Positions 1 through 10,816 of a stretch of DNA of 64,000 nt are shown in pieces. The translations under genes were made by a program, and so were the position numbers. Below the pieces are notes generated by a model. It ran no database searches. It had not been told where the DNA came from and saw only the letters and a list, made by a program, of their open reading frames with translations. The stretch's first letter is position 1. Every line of letters starts with the position of its first letter. The stretch is from Arthrinium phaeospermum. Its lineage: Eukaryota > Ascomycota > Sordariomycetes > Amphisphaeriales > Apiosporaceae. The stretch is taken from positions 1,240,001 to 1,304,000 of the forward strand of contig QYRS01000006.1 of NCBI GenBank assembly GCA_006503535.1, in the 5' to 3' direction.

Positions 1-1218
1 TTCGGGTAACTGAGGACGCTTCGTAATGGTCAAATTATGTATACCCAAGACGATATAGAGAAATAGATGCTTCCATCTCACGCACGCAACGCGTCCTTGG
101 CTTCGCCAGCAAGCGTCGTCGCCGTTATCTTCCGTCAGCGCGCTAAGCAGGCAACCCCCCCTGGCCGAGATGTGGCCCCGGGTTGCTCCACCTCCCTGAT
201 TGCGTCCCGCGATCTTGTTGGGTGGATTACACTTCCCCGCATTCGTCCCGCCCCCCTGATGATAAGCGAATCAATCAACGACACCAGAGTCGCAGGCTTA
301 CTCTCGGCATCCATCAAGTAGGGTGACTGCGCGTTATAGGTCAGCTTAAAGCCGGCTCCGAAGATGGCGGTTGATGCTATAATGCGTAGGTTGATGACAC
401 ATTTCTTCGTCATCACCCTTTACTTTTCCGGAACCGCGCCGGTCGGCCCCCAAGGAAGCTGGGATTCGTTGGCAGCCAATGGGCAACTATGTTACTCGCA
501 TCATATAACAAGTGCTCTATTGATAGTGAATTTCTACTCCTTCCTTCCTCTCTCCTTACTGTGAACTCGGAAGCATTTTGGACATGTGTGGCATGGCTTA
601 AGCCTCACAAATTATTCGTCAAATCCTGGGCAGATTGTAGCCGTGGTACTGCGGGTTGAACACCCACGTCAATAGATAGACGGCGATTTTCCGTCTCCCT
701 TGCTCACACTTGATGGCTTAGGTCTGGCTGTGCGCATGCAACGTGTCCCAGATTAGATCATGACCATGTGAATCTAAGATTGGCCTAGGACGGCTTCTCC
801 GCCTCACCACCTCGCCCTTTGGCCATTGGAGAACGTGGTCCTGACGCTTGCTAAGTCCGGGCTCAAACTACTGAATCGGTTACTTGCTAAGTTCATGGAA
901 GGTGTTGTAATAGGAAAGAACTTTATTAGCGTATATATTTTTTATTTTTATAGATGGCTAGGGATGTTATACTCAGTCCATAGAAACTGAGGAGGCATAC
1001 CGGAATGCTGATGCATGACGACAACTGGCCAATAAATTCTACCGAAGACTTTCGAGCAGGCAAATGGTCGACTTGGTGGTCATGCTAACGGCACAGACAG
1101 TTAGTTACCGTAATACCAGAGTCGGGGCCAGATATGGGTGACTGTCCGCCGCGACAATACCAGGACGTCTTGGACAACCCTTGTCCATAAAAGAGATATC
1201 CGGACCCGCGTATGGGGT
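1..1218. other. Intergenic, no supported gene
   Basis: No reading frame here has convincing coding character. A 93-residue minus-strand frame (135-416) is open but has no recognisable domain, and its upstream side continues without splice signals I trust. Base composition falls around 890-960, where there is a short A/T run. It lies downstream of the YJU2 gene, so its right end probably includes that gene's 3' UTR. Confidence 0.5.
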
Positions 1219-2439
1219 TCAATCCTCATCCGAGCCATAGTCCACCAATGATTTCTTAGGTTGGTCCCGCGCTACATGGGGCTCAGTCGAGGTTCCCTGC
1301 CCTTGGCCGACCGATATGCCTTTCTTCTTGATACCCTTGAGCACAGGCTTTGTTTTCGTAACTCTCTTGGGCGTTAAGTAAATGGGGGGCGGTGGTGGAG
1401 GGTTCCTAACCATCCCGTCGACTCTTTCCATAGTAAAACGGCGTTTTTCAGCTGAGAAAGCGTGTCTCGCGGTGTCGGCATCTTCTCCGTTGATCCTGGC
1501 TTTCTCGCCGTCTTCGAGCGCGGCAGCGGCGTTACCGAGATGAACACCTCTATTACTTATGCGTTTAACGCGCGCATCTCGGGATCTGATTTCCTTTAAG
1601 GCATCGGTAAAGGCAATGGGGGACTTGGTAGAGCTTCCCTGCCCCTCGCAGGCCGAGATGCCTTCCTTCTTGATACCCTTGAGAAAAGGCGTTGTCTTCG
1701 TAGGTCTCTTGTTGGACGTGAAGGAAATGGGGGGCGGCGACGAAGGGTTCCTAACCATCCCATCGGCTTCTTCCATAGCACGATGAATTCTTACAGCTGC
1801 GAAAGCGCGCCTCGCCGCGTCGGCATCTTCTCTGTCGTTCCTGGCCTCCTCATCGTCTTCGATCGTGGTGGCGGTACCGAGAGGACTACTCCTCCTACCC
1901 AAGCGTTCAACGCGCGAATTCCGTATTCTGATTTCGTCGATTTCATCGGCACCGGCCATCTCGCGCTTCGTATCCGCCGCCTTATTTTCGAGCTCAGCGA
2001 TGGCATCGCGCTCCAGGTCCTCTTCGCCCTCGCCCTCCTCCATCGCCAGCCTATCCAGTCTCTGCTCGTCTGTCTCCTCCTCAGCCGCGCCTCGCCACCC
2101 TCCTCTAGTCCGCCTTGCGTTGCGTACGCAGACGTAGTCCTTGTTTTTGGGGTCCGTCCTGATGATGATGTCGATCTGGCACCCCGGGCACCGGATGTGG
2201 AACCGGAAGATCTGGACGCGGCCTAGGTACTTCTCCTCCTGCTGGGTCTCCTTGCGCGCGTTGAATCTCGTGTGCGGGTATATATATTCACCACATTTCA
2301 GGCAGCAGATGGTGAACGGCACCCCAAACCGTGACGGTTGCAGTTTCGGCCCTGCCCGTTTCGGCTGGCGCCGTCGGGAAATCTGCTGGGGGTCGAAATC
2401 AGGTGGGTAGTATTTCGAAGGGACTTTGCGTTCCGCCAT
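1219..2439 (-). CDS. YJU2: Pre-mRNA splicing factor YJU2/CWC16 family, tail duplicated
   Basis: Single-exon 406-residue protein. The start at 2439 is chosen because the family begins with a MAERKV...KYYPPDFDP block; an in-frame upstream ATG at 2628 would add 63 low-complexity residues. The first ~130 residues carry the YJU2 signature: CCLKCGEYIY, then FNARKE, then CPGC, giving paired Cys-x2-Cys zinc ligands, followed by a TDPKNKDY block. Known YJU2 proteins join the Prp19-associated spliceosome and promote the first catalytic step in the nucleus. The remainder is charged and mostly disordered. Unusually, about 100 residues are present twice in tandem (motif DGMVRNP...LKGIKK in each copy). It ends in DYGSDED. 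The family call is firm; function of the repeated tail is unknown. Confidence 0.85.
   Translation of the reverse strand: MAERKVPSKYYPPDFDPQQISRRRQPKRAGPKLQPSRFGVPFTICCLKCGEYIYPHTRFNARKETQQEEKYLGRVQIFRFHIRCPGCQIDIIIRTDPKNKDYVCVRNARRTRGGWRGAAEEETDEQRLDRLAMEEGEGEEDLERDAIAELENKAADTKREMAGADEIDEIRIRNSRVERLGRRSSPLGTATTIEDDEEARNDREDADAARRAFAAVRIHRAMEEADGMVRNPSSPPPISFTSNKRPTKTTPFLKGIKKEGISACEGQGSSTKSPIAFTDALKEIRSRDARVKRISNRGVHLGNAAAALEDGEKARINGEDADTARHAFSAEKRRFTMERVDGMVRNPPPPPPIYLTPKRVTKTKPVLKGIKKKGISVGQGQGTSTEPHVARDQPKKSLVDYGSDED
1292..1935. repeat. Tandem in-frame duplication inside the YJU2 gene
   Basis: Two ~302-bp copies, 1292-1593 and 1634-1935, with a period of 342 bp (114 codons), so the reading frame is preserved. 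They share long identical stretches but differ at many third positions and some codons, meaning the duplication is not brand new. Confidence 0.85.
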
Positions 2440-2794
2440 AGTGGGCTTGGGTAATGGGAAATGTGTGGAATCTTTTGGTGGATGGATATCGGTGGTGGTG
2501 TGTGCAGTGTTGTAGTGATGGTGAGAGGTTGATCCAGCAGCCGAGAGAGAGAGAGAGACCGAGGGCGGCCTTTTACATGCGAGTCTCTGACTCACCAATT
2601 TCGCATTCTCCGGTAAGTTGGCTGCCAACCAAGCTTTTTCTATCTACCGGAATCTTATCAGTTGGCACGGGTCTCATACTTGTAGGATAATGGCTGTATC
2701 TAGAGTTCATATATTTGACGGTAACCTGCTCCCTGTGGGTCTTTTGTCCCTGCTAGCTGGTATCGAACCCAGAGTTTTAACACAAGACAGAGAT

Positions 2795-2833
<39 letters not shown>

Positions 2834-4219
2834 TGAATATTTGCAGAGATTGGAACGCGCCAATCCCCAGGATCTCATAGTAAAATAGTAGCGTGCAACA
2901 TGCAACACAGAAGTCACGCGGCATGGGCTACAGAGCTTGACCACATCACTACCATGGGAGCGAGCAATCACTCGTGGTCTCCCATGACTGAACACTATGA
3001 CGCCGATTTCTGGAGTTTCCGTTTACTCTGCACGCTGTCAAAAGGCGGCACGAACGGCTTTCATGAGAACCAAACGGTCCAGACTTGACGAACTACCGGT
3101 TTCTGGAATGGTCACGCGAATAGGACGAAAGGCTTGACCAGCTTCTAAGAGTCTGACCTTCATATAGAACAGTCGCAGAAAAGCTTGGAAATTGTACAAA
3201 GGGTGGTGTTGCGGAACGTGAAGCGCCCTAGGCGCACAGGGGATTGGAGTCGTAAACGCGGTATGTAGCTTAATCGGTGCATACATACTTAGTAAGGGGT
3301 TTTTCATTAGCTCAGATGGAAAAAGCGTACATTTGGCGCATATTTACTGCAGTCTCTATGAAGTTGGGGCGGCGAGTCGAGGGATTGTGAAGCCTACGAG
3401 ACTTCCCAGTCTCATTCGCTTCCAGTCAATATGTGCCCATCCAATATGGCCCCAATCAGACTATCACCATGCGATTGTGAAAGGTGTTATCGCATTGTTA
3501 TGCAATTGGAAAACGGGATCCCGAGCTCGCCGAGTCCGGGCCTTTAACCATTGCAGCCGGTCTTGCCGATGTATCAGCGAGGTGACACTACATTTCGGCG
3601 AAAGCACGGCATTCGGAAACTCCCCGAAAATCGCATATTCAGTTGCTCCCAGCGATTTACTGCAGCCTTCAGGTCTGAACCGTCAGATTGATTACTTGCT
3701 GGCTTCGAGTGAGGGGGCACAGCAGAAAACACTTTGTTGGCGCATGTCTTGTTGCAGCTCCTCCAGGGATGACGCACCCAGCTTACAGGAGAGGATTGGC
3801 TTACATCGCAGCTGCTGGCTGTAGCTTGCTAAGTTTAGGTCGGAGCTGCCAATTGAGTTCGACCACGAGCAAGTAGACTTCGGCGTCGTGATTAAGCGTC
3901 TTGCTTAAATCGAATGGGCAGTTGCACAGGAGAGGGGTAACATTGCATGATGATGTCGCAATTGCCATTGTCTCGCATTACGTTGCAGCAAAAGTGTCGC
4001 TTCTACTCTGAGATAAGAAACTAAAGCAAGCGCAGATGAATTGAGATAGGCGGGGAACGGCGGCTACTTGCATCTACCACTTTGGTTAAAATACATAAGC
4101 ATCATTCGCTCTTACTTCCTCGGCGACTGAAACTCTCCCTGACGCAAGCTCATTGACATTCGCACCCCTTACACGTTGAACCAAAGCACATCTAATGACC
4201 GCAGCTTCGTCATTTCGCC
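2440..4219. other. Intergenic with AG microsatellite
   Basis: Promoter side of YJU2 on the left and upstream region of the sulfite oxidase gene on the right. The only distinctive element is the AG run at 2797-2829. A 163-residue plus frame at 3333-3824 has no coding character (mixed codon use, no domain). I see no RNA gene. Confidence 0.5.
2797..2829. repeat. (AG)n microsatellite
   Basis: About 16 uninterrupted AG dinucleotides, located roughly 360 bp upstream of the YJU2 start codon. Confidence 0.95.
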
Positions 4220-5978
4220 ATGCCAGATATTAACACTGTTCACACCGTCAACCGTCCAGATGAGTGGAAGATCGAACAGGGCTTGTCCGGGGCGGCCCTG
4301 CCCGTGCTGGACATGACCGGGCCTGAAACCAAAGCCTTGGCCCCACAAACCTTTGGACCTTTGACAAAAGATGACAAGGCTATCAGGTCTGTTGGCAATC
4401 GCGATGCTCTGTTCAAAATGGAACGGAAGGGGTGGAAGGGGTAAGATATCCAGGTCACATCCGTGCACTTTCGCAGCCATCGCTGTGCTGACAACTGCCA
4501 GTTTCGTCGAGTGGGAGAACTATCCGGACAAGAAAGCCGCTGCCCATAAGATCCTTACCTCTCAGACCTTCCCGCCCAATCCTGAGTTCCAGCTGGGGCC
4601 GATCCCAGCTTCCAATCCGGTTCTCCCCGGTACCCACTGGAAGATGTGGCATCACGCCGTTGGCGGCGAGCTCACACAAATTCCCGAGGACTCTTGGGAC
4701 ACCGTGTTGCGGGAGAAGCACCCAGACATGCTGCACCTTCTGCAGTTCCCCTACAATGGCGAGCCCCCCAAGCGTCTCGTCACGGACAAGGTCATCACCC
4801 CCAACTCGCTGCACTTCGTCCGGAACCACGGCGGCATCCCCATCATCGACAAGGCAGACTACAGCTTCGCGCTGGACGGCTTGGTCCAGAACCCGCGCTC
4901 CTTCACGCTGGACGACCTGATGGACGAGTCCCAGTTCCCGCGCGTCGAGAAGACGGTGACGATGCAGTGCTCCGGCACCCGCCGCATCGAGCAGATCACC
5001 AAGTACGCCGGCCAGGGCGACGAGGTGCCCCAGGCGCCCTGGGCCGAGGGCGCCATCGGGACCGCGCATTACGTCGGCGTCAGCCTAAAGAAGGTGATTA
5101 AGGCCTGCGGTGGGCTGGCCGACGGCGCCAAACACCTCGAGTTCTACGGCGCCGATACCTACTTCAAGGACGACGAGGTCATGAACTACCTGGTGAGCGT
5201 GCCCTGGACCAAGGTGAAGGCTAACGAGGTCCTGCTGGCCTGGGAGATGAACGGGGAGACCCTGCCGCGGATCCACGGGTACCCCCTGCGCGTCGTGGTG
5301 CTGGGCTACATCGGCGCCCGCAGCGTGAAGTGGGTGTACCGCATCAAGGCCATCAAGGAGCCGTCGCGGGCTCCGGTGCAGAGTAAGGAGTACCTCTACT
5401 TCCCGCAGCAGGTCGGCAAGCACAACCTCAAGATGACGGACGGGATCCAGATCCAAGAGATGCCCGTCAGCTCCGCCATCATGTCGCCTTGGACCAAGCA
5501 GGTCGTCATCCACAACGGCAAGATCCGCTGCAAGGGCTGGGCCTACTCTGGCGGGGGTCGGTGGCCGGAGCGGGTCGAGCTGTCGACGGATGGGGGGTTC
5601 AACTGGTACACCATTCCCCTCGAGAACCTGTCCCAGAAACGCCGGTGGACGTGGCGCATCTGGGAGTTCGACCTGCCCTGCGACGTCGAGGGCTGGATCG
5701 AGATTGTGTGTCGCTGCTGGGATAACGCGCTCAATACGCAGCCGCCGGACGTGCGCACGGCGTGGAACTGGGGTCTGCACGTCACCAGCTCATGCCACCG
5801 GGTCTCGGTGTATAGCGTCAACAAGACGCGGCCGGCTACGAAGGCCCGCCTCGAGGAGTTTGAGAGGGCGGGCGTTCCGTTTGGACCCATCACGGTTCCG
5901 CTCCCTTTTCCTTCGCAGACTTGGGAGGAGTACGAGAAGTTCTGGAGTCAGCATGATCCGCGGGATGCCGAGGATTGA
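4220..5978 (+). CDS. Sulfite oxidase-type molybdopterin oxidoreductase
   Basis: Two exons, 4220-4440 and 4502-5978, give 565 residues. The intron 4441-4501 starts GTAAGA, has a CTGAC branch motif and ends CCAG; splicing joins KGWKG to FVEWENY in frame. The protein has the molybdopterin domain (NSLHFVRNHGGIP, then QCSGTRR with the Cys expected to ligate molybdenum, then GYPLRVVVLGYIGARSVKW) and the C-terminal Mo-co dimerisation domain (GWAYSGGGRWPERVELSTDGG). There is no cytochrome b5 domain and no clear targeting peptide, unlike animal mitochondrial sulfite oxidase. Family members oxidise sulfite to sulfate; related eukaryotic nitrate reductases share the fold but carry extra haem and FAD domains absent here. 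Substrate is therefore inferred, family is secure. Confidence 0.9.
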
Positions 5979-7124
5979 GCGGCATGGCGAAGAGGCTCTT
6001 CGGTGGGATGATCATGATTAAATTAACTGAGAAGCATAAAAGTTTTCGTTTTCTCTGGCTTGGGGGTATCAACTATGATCAAGTGACGCTTTCGGGTCAG
6101 TCAGCACTTGGCATGCGACTAGTAATATGGCTTCGCTAGAGTACCCCGGCTTTACCACTCGTAAACTGGGTAAGCCCTTTACGTGTTGCGCGACCGGCAC
6201 TGGGGCTTTGTGGCTGCACAATAGCTTATTGCTAGCCAATCGCAGATGATGACTGTTTGGGCCAGACCATGTACCAGACGACTGACGTTGGTTTTGGCTT
6301 GCGGCACAGCTGCCGCTAAAACTCGGTGCTCGCTTATTGGCACCGACATCATGTCAGGGGGGGAAGAAACTAGGATTGTGGATACATGCATATCTCTCAA
6401 TAGGACATGATTTTCAATTCACAATCAAAGGGCCATGGACTAAGAGAGGAACCAACCAAATGGAACCCAGCCAGAACGGCCACCCCTGTGCACTGTGACC
6501 GTAATGCCACGCTTTAGCTTGACTCCGGCTCTCGGGCGTTTGGGGTTAAAATGTCACCCGGCAACCGGCAGCCGGGTGTGGGTGATCCTTGTGGCTTGAA
6601 CAAGAACCAAACCCCCAGCCAGCCCCATTGAAGCGCCAATAAGACGACTGTTGGCTGGCCATTGATGTTCGGCAGTTGGGCCCGACAGATGGCGCCTCCC
6701 TGGCCGTCACAGCAAACATATCCACTGTGCCGGTAATTGAGGTGCACCAGGGAGGGTAGGATCTGTTGGTTCCACCCCTCCCAAGAACCCCCTAAAACAC
6801 ATAGGCCAAGGAGAAGAGGGGAGCTCCTCCGGATCGAGTCAAGGGGTAAGGAAGGGATGGATGTACAGTAGCGCGACAGGTCTTCTTGTTGCAGGGGTAG
6901 CCAACTGCAGCTGGTTTCCTAGGTGCCTTTCAAGGTATTACATACCAGTCCTTTCGCACTCAAGTGCTACGCGGATCCATCTCCAATGTTTGCCGGCGTC
7001 CCGAGACAGAGAGAAGCCCCCTCCCGTCTCTTCCCTTCCGCAAACAAACTCACCTGCCGCCAGAAGCATTCCCCTTGCATCTCCAACACTATCACTGTTT
7101 TGTCTTATAAAGTAGCGCCAGAAC
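5979..7124. other. Intergenic, no supported gene
   Basis: 3' flank of the sulfite oxidase gene and promoter of the sulfotransferase-like gene. A TATA-like TTATAAA lies near 7108, very close to the start codon at 7125. Nothing else recognisable. Confidence 0.5.
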
Positions 7125-8134
7125 ATGGGTGGAGCGCCTTCGAAGCCCGGTGACCCTTCCCGCGGGCTCGAGGTCATCGGCGCGGGGTACTCGCGGACCG
7201 GCACGGTTTCGACACAGCTTGCGCTCGAGAAGATCCTCAATGGGCCTGTTCTGCATGGCGGTACACACATGATTACGAGGGAAGATGGTTCGACGCCTCG
7301 GTTTCTTCTTACTGTTCTCTTCCTTCCTCCTCGCGTCTTCTTGTCTACCTACCTATTATGTTTTCACAATGAAAGGGATGAACTGTACATGACCTTTTTT
7401 AAGCTTGTCTAACGATCTGACCCCCGTGGTAGACTTCAACCGGAAATGGGTGGCCGCCTACGAAGCCCGGCAGCGCGGCGACAGGGCCCTCTGCCTGAAG
7501 CTGCTGCGGGAGCTGACGCGCGGCTACGTCGGCATCACGGACCTGCCGGGCATCAGCTTCCTCGCGGAGCTGCGGGAGCTGTACCCGGACGCCAAGGTGG
7601 TCCTCGTCACGCGGGACCCGGCGCGCTGGTGGCGCAGCCTCGGCGTCCTCAACAAGAACGCCAACCTCTGGTACCTGGCCTACCTGACCGCGCCCGTGCC
7701 CGGCTGGCGCTGGATCCCGGGAATGATTCGGCAATACGCCGAATCGGGGCGGGAGCTGTTGGGGCTGCCGCCGGGGGTGAATGATCCGGGGGGGAGGGGG
7801 CAGGGTGAGTGGAATGATCTCATCTAGACTGCCTGACGTTGACTAACAACTTCGCGACAATCAAGACCTCATCATCAACCACAACCAGTCCGTCCGCGAC
7901 CAGGTGCCCCGCGACAAGCTGCTCGAGATGGACCTGAAGGAAGGGTGGGAGCCCCTGAGCAAGTTCCTGGGCCGGCCGGTGCCGGACGGGCCCTTCCCCC
8001 GCGCCAACGACATGGAGGCGCTGCAGAATGTCGCCAAGGAGGTGTTTGCCAAGTGCTTGTTGGCTTGGCTGGCCATCTTTTCCGGGGCGGGCGTGGGGTT
8101 GTACACGGGGTTTCTGCTTTGGGGGCGGCTGTGA
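7125..8134 (+). CDS. P-loop sulfotransferase-like membrane protein
   Basis: Three exons: 7125-7287, 7433-7804 and 7866-8134, 267 residues. Intron 1 has a weak GTTCGA donor but a good CTAAC branch and TAG acceptor; intron 2 has GTGAGT and CTAAC. Splicing restores the family motifs in order: an N-terminal P-loop-like GAGYSRTGT that would bind the PAPS 5'-phosphosulfate, HGGTHMI...DDFNRKW, then VLVTRDPARWW with the Arg of the 3'-phosphate-binding loop, then ...GWEPLSKFLG. A single hydrophobic segment near the end (CLLAWLAIFSGAGVG) suggests a tail anchor in an internal membrane. This fungal family (often named sulfotransferase family 4) is abundant but biochemically poorly known, so acceptor substrate is not assigned. 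Confidence 0.8.
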
Positions 8135-8563
8135 GGGAGCGGGCGAACGGTTTGCACAGCTTGGGTGTGAATATAGTAAGTTTCAATCGCTCCCTAGAAA
8201 TACGCATGAAAGCAAGTCGAGATTCTTACGACTGACTACATGTTTATGTAGAGCACTAATAGCTTAGCTCGCTCGTCTGACGGATACTTATTTCGGCTTC
8301 TTTGATTGGTTGGAAACGGAACTCCGCTTCCGCTTTAAGGCGCGCCCTTCTGGTCAATTGGCTATGGATCGTATGCCCGTAGTCATACGAGATGCCAATC
8401 ATATGGGAACAACATATATACCCATCATCATCTCTCCTCGACGCTTCCAAGTAACCAAAAGTCATCCCGTCAATTCTCATCACAAACTTATTTGGTCCTA
8501 CTGGAAAGCCCACCTCACCACACATCGACCCGACCCGAGAAGAAAGAACCCATAAACAAAACC

Positions 8564-8970
8564 ATGTCCACCCCCATCTCCATCCCAGGCACCTTCGCCT
8601 CCTTCACGGACCACTGGTCCCCGCGCCTCGTCGCCGCCGTCAACGACCAGCACGTCAAGATCGCCAAGATCGACGGGCCCTTCATCTGGCACGCGCACCC
8701 GGACTCGGACGAGCTGTTCTACCTGCTCGCGGGCGAGCTCACTCTCGAGCTCGAGCTCGAAACTATCGGTGAGGAGGGAGAGAAGGAGAAAAGGGTCGAG
8801 AAGGTGGTGATGCGGGTAGGCGACATGTTCGTGGTGCCCAAAGGGTGAGGCACCGGCCCGTCGCCAAGGAGGCGCATATCATGATGGTGGAGAGGAGCGG
8901 GACGGTTAATACAGGGGATATGGCGGATAGGTCGGAGAGGACGCGGGTGCCTACGGATGCGAGGGTGTGA
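8564..8970 (+). pseudogene. Cupin-fold protein interrupted by a one-base deletion
   Basis: The start at 8564 is preceded by ACC and begins a compact cupin of ~135 codons. Motif 1 is complete (WHAHPDSDELFYLLAG, with the HxH and downstream Glu metal ligands). Motif 2 starts GDMFVVPKG and then hits a stop at 8846-8848 because a G is missing from the G run at 8843-8845. Reading one base back continues naturally (VRHRPVAKEAHIM...) including the expected His, to a stop at 8968-8970. So the break falls between two conserved metal-ligand positions. Either the gene is dead or the run was miscalled. Small single-domain cupins of this type have no assigned pathway. Confidence 0.75.
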
Positions 8971-9012
8971 GGGTGTGAGGGTGTGAGGGTGTGAGGGTGT
9001 GAGGGTGTGAGG
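8961..9012. repeat. Octamer array, 6.5 copies of GTGTGAGG
   Basis: A perfect 8-bp period repeat of GAGGGTGT. The stop codon of the cupin reading frame (8968-8970) lies in the first unit. G-rich strand is +. It resembles telomere-like G-rich repeats but is not the TTAGGG telomere unit. Confidence 0.95.
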
Positions 9013-9087
9013 TAATCAATTGATTTTAGCATGGAGTAGTAGCGTTAGCATTAGCTACTTAGACAAAGCACACATTGACCATTCTTC

Positions 9088-10290
9088 TTACTTCGGTCCT
9101 AGATCAAATACACAGAGCTCCGGCGGATGTTTTCTCAGATCCCTGACCCTCTTGAAGCGACCGCCAACACCACCGAGCGGCGGATGCTCGAAGGCTTCGG
9201 GCCTGAACAACCAGAAGCCCACGGCGTCCTGAAGACGACCCCAAATCCTCCCATTCTTCCTGGCTGCTCAGGTATTCGCCCCAGGGCGGGAACTGCCACC
9301 GGTATAGTTTGCGCAGCTTTTCCCAGCTCTCCCTCTCATTCTCCAGGTGCCTCTGTGCCGTCTCCCGATCTGAGATGAAGAAACGTTCATATCCGGAGGG
9401 TAATATCGTCCCACCCCTATCCGCAAGCAGGACTCGGACATCTAGTTGGTCGTTCTCGGGGCGTCGAATGCGCAGCGCAGCTTCCAGCTCGCGCCATAGC
9501 CGCACCTCGCGCCCCAGGTCCTCGAAGCTCGCGACTTGCCCAGATCCACCTCAATGGGCCGCGGGTCTGTCCCGGGGATTCGCTCAAACGGCTGCACCGC
9601 CGAGAAGATGGGTACCGATCGGTTGTGGTGGCACTTGGCCGCGCGCCACGTCAAGCTACACATGACGCGCACATCGGCCGCCTCGAGGTTGACAATCCAC
9701 ACGCTCTGTAGCCGGGCGACAGCCCTGGCCAGGCCCCGGCGCGCGGCTTCTTCCAGGTGGTCGTCCTTGATGTCGCGGTATCGTGTGGCGGTATCAGGAT
9801 TAAAGATGCCATGGCGAGACACCAGCCCTCTGCCAACCGCGAGGTGGAGGACCCCACGGCTTCGGGAGTCCCAGTCGTCCGCGAGCCTGGGCAGAAAGTC
9901 GGCGAGATCGTGCCACGTCTCGCTGGCTTGGGCGATGTGCAGGACGTCATAGTCCGGGTTCAAGTAGATAGGGACTTCGCCAAGGTTGGCGCAAGGGATG
10001 CGGAGGGTGTAGAACGCAAGCGCCACGCGACGGGCCTCCTGGTTTACCCGTAACAACTTGCTGTGGCGGTACCGCCGCTGCGTCTTGATCTCGTAGGGGC
10101 GCTTGGAGCCAGTTGTCGAGTTACGGGTGAGTTCGGCAGAGATGAGCCGCTGTCGCTGTAGGGAGAGTGACCAGACGAGCGTCCGTAGCTCAATAGGGAG
10201 TTTGGAGAAGGGGTGAAATGTCGCGTTTGCCGGCGCCGGGGTGCTGTATGGTGACTCGAACAACGGGGGTTTCGGGGTGGGGGGTGTCAT
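9088..10290 (-). pseudogene. 2EXR-domain fungal protein with two compensating frameshifts
   Basis: The start at 10290 is followed, after a proline-rich leader, by the 2EXR signature FHPFSKLPIELRTLVWSLSL, and then by the usual LLRVNQEARRVAL block, a pattern common in ascomycete F-box-like proteins of unknown function. The frame slips at about 9532-9538 (one G missing on the coding strand: ...DLGK then VASFEDLGREVRLWRELE in the next frame) and again at 9239-9242 (one extra G in GGGG), after which DAVGFWLFRPEAF runs to a stop at 9088-9090. The two indels cancel, so total length is normal, near 400 codons. Codon usage is coding-like across both breaks. Real pseudogene or base-call errors cannot be separated here. 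Confidence 0.7.
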
Positions 10291-10816
10291 CGCTAACAGT
10301 GACCTTCTGAAGATCTGTCCAGAGCAAGAACATCTCAGTGCGTAAGAAGCGAAAACTCTGAGCACCCGAACTGAAGGAATATGATATTGTGCAAGCAAGC
10401 AATTGCGTGATAAAATAGGCAACAGCGTCCATCATGGGATGACGTCAGATGTGCAGGTCCGCAGGGAGGACAGGGGTAACGCCAAATGGCCGAATGCAAG
10501 GGGACCGTTGAACTGAATTGCAGATACAACGATGCATCTTCTCGTTTGCGTTCGCCAATTTCTTTTGTCCGCCTGTTGATGTTTGCTTCGATGTTCGGCT
10601 TTGCAACCTGCTGGCGATGCAATGGTGTACATGGCAAAGTTAAGCCTCGGGCGAGGCGAATCTCGGGTTCGACAGCAGCTTCATATAATCGACCAAAGTC
10701 GTACATACATGCACACAGCCTGTAGGAGCTCGTAGGGACGAACCGTGCTAGCGAAAGAAAGCGTAGCCCCGATGAGGTGCTGGCAGTGGTATGCACATCT
10801 TTTATAGCAACCCTCC
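10291..10816. other. Intergenic between two minus-strand genes
   Basis: Upstream region of the 2EXR gene and 3' flank of the next gene. A 153-residue minus frame (10335-10796) crosses it but shows no domain and poor codon character, so I do not call it. Confidence 0.5.

Noticed and set aside
2755..2785. tRNA T-arm-like GGGTTCGATACC on the minus strand
   Set aside because: No A box or foldable cloverleaf upstream; the stem pairs poorly and the AG microsatellite occupies the place of the tRNA body.
3333..3824. 163-codon plus-strand frame
   Set aside because: No domain and no third-position bias; flanks are clearly intergenic.
8961..9012. Octamer array as a true telomere or CRISPR array
   Set aside because: The unit is not TTAGGG, there are no spacers, and ordinary genes continue on both sides.
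10335..10796. 153-codon minus-strand frame
   Set aside because: No domain, mixed codon use, and lies in the upstream region of the 2EXR gene.
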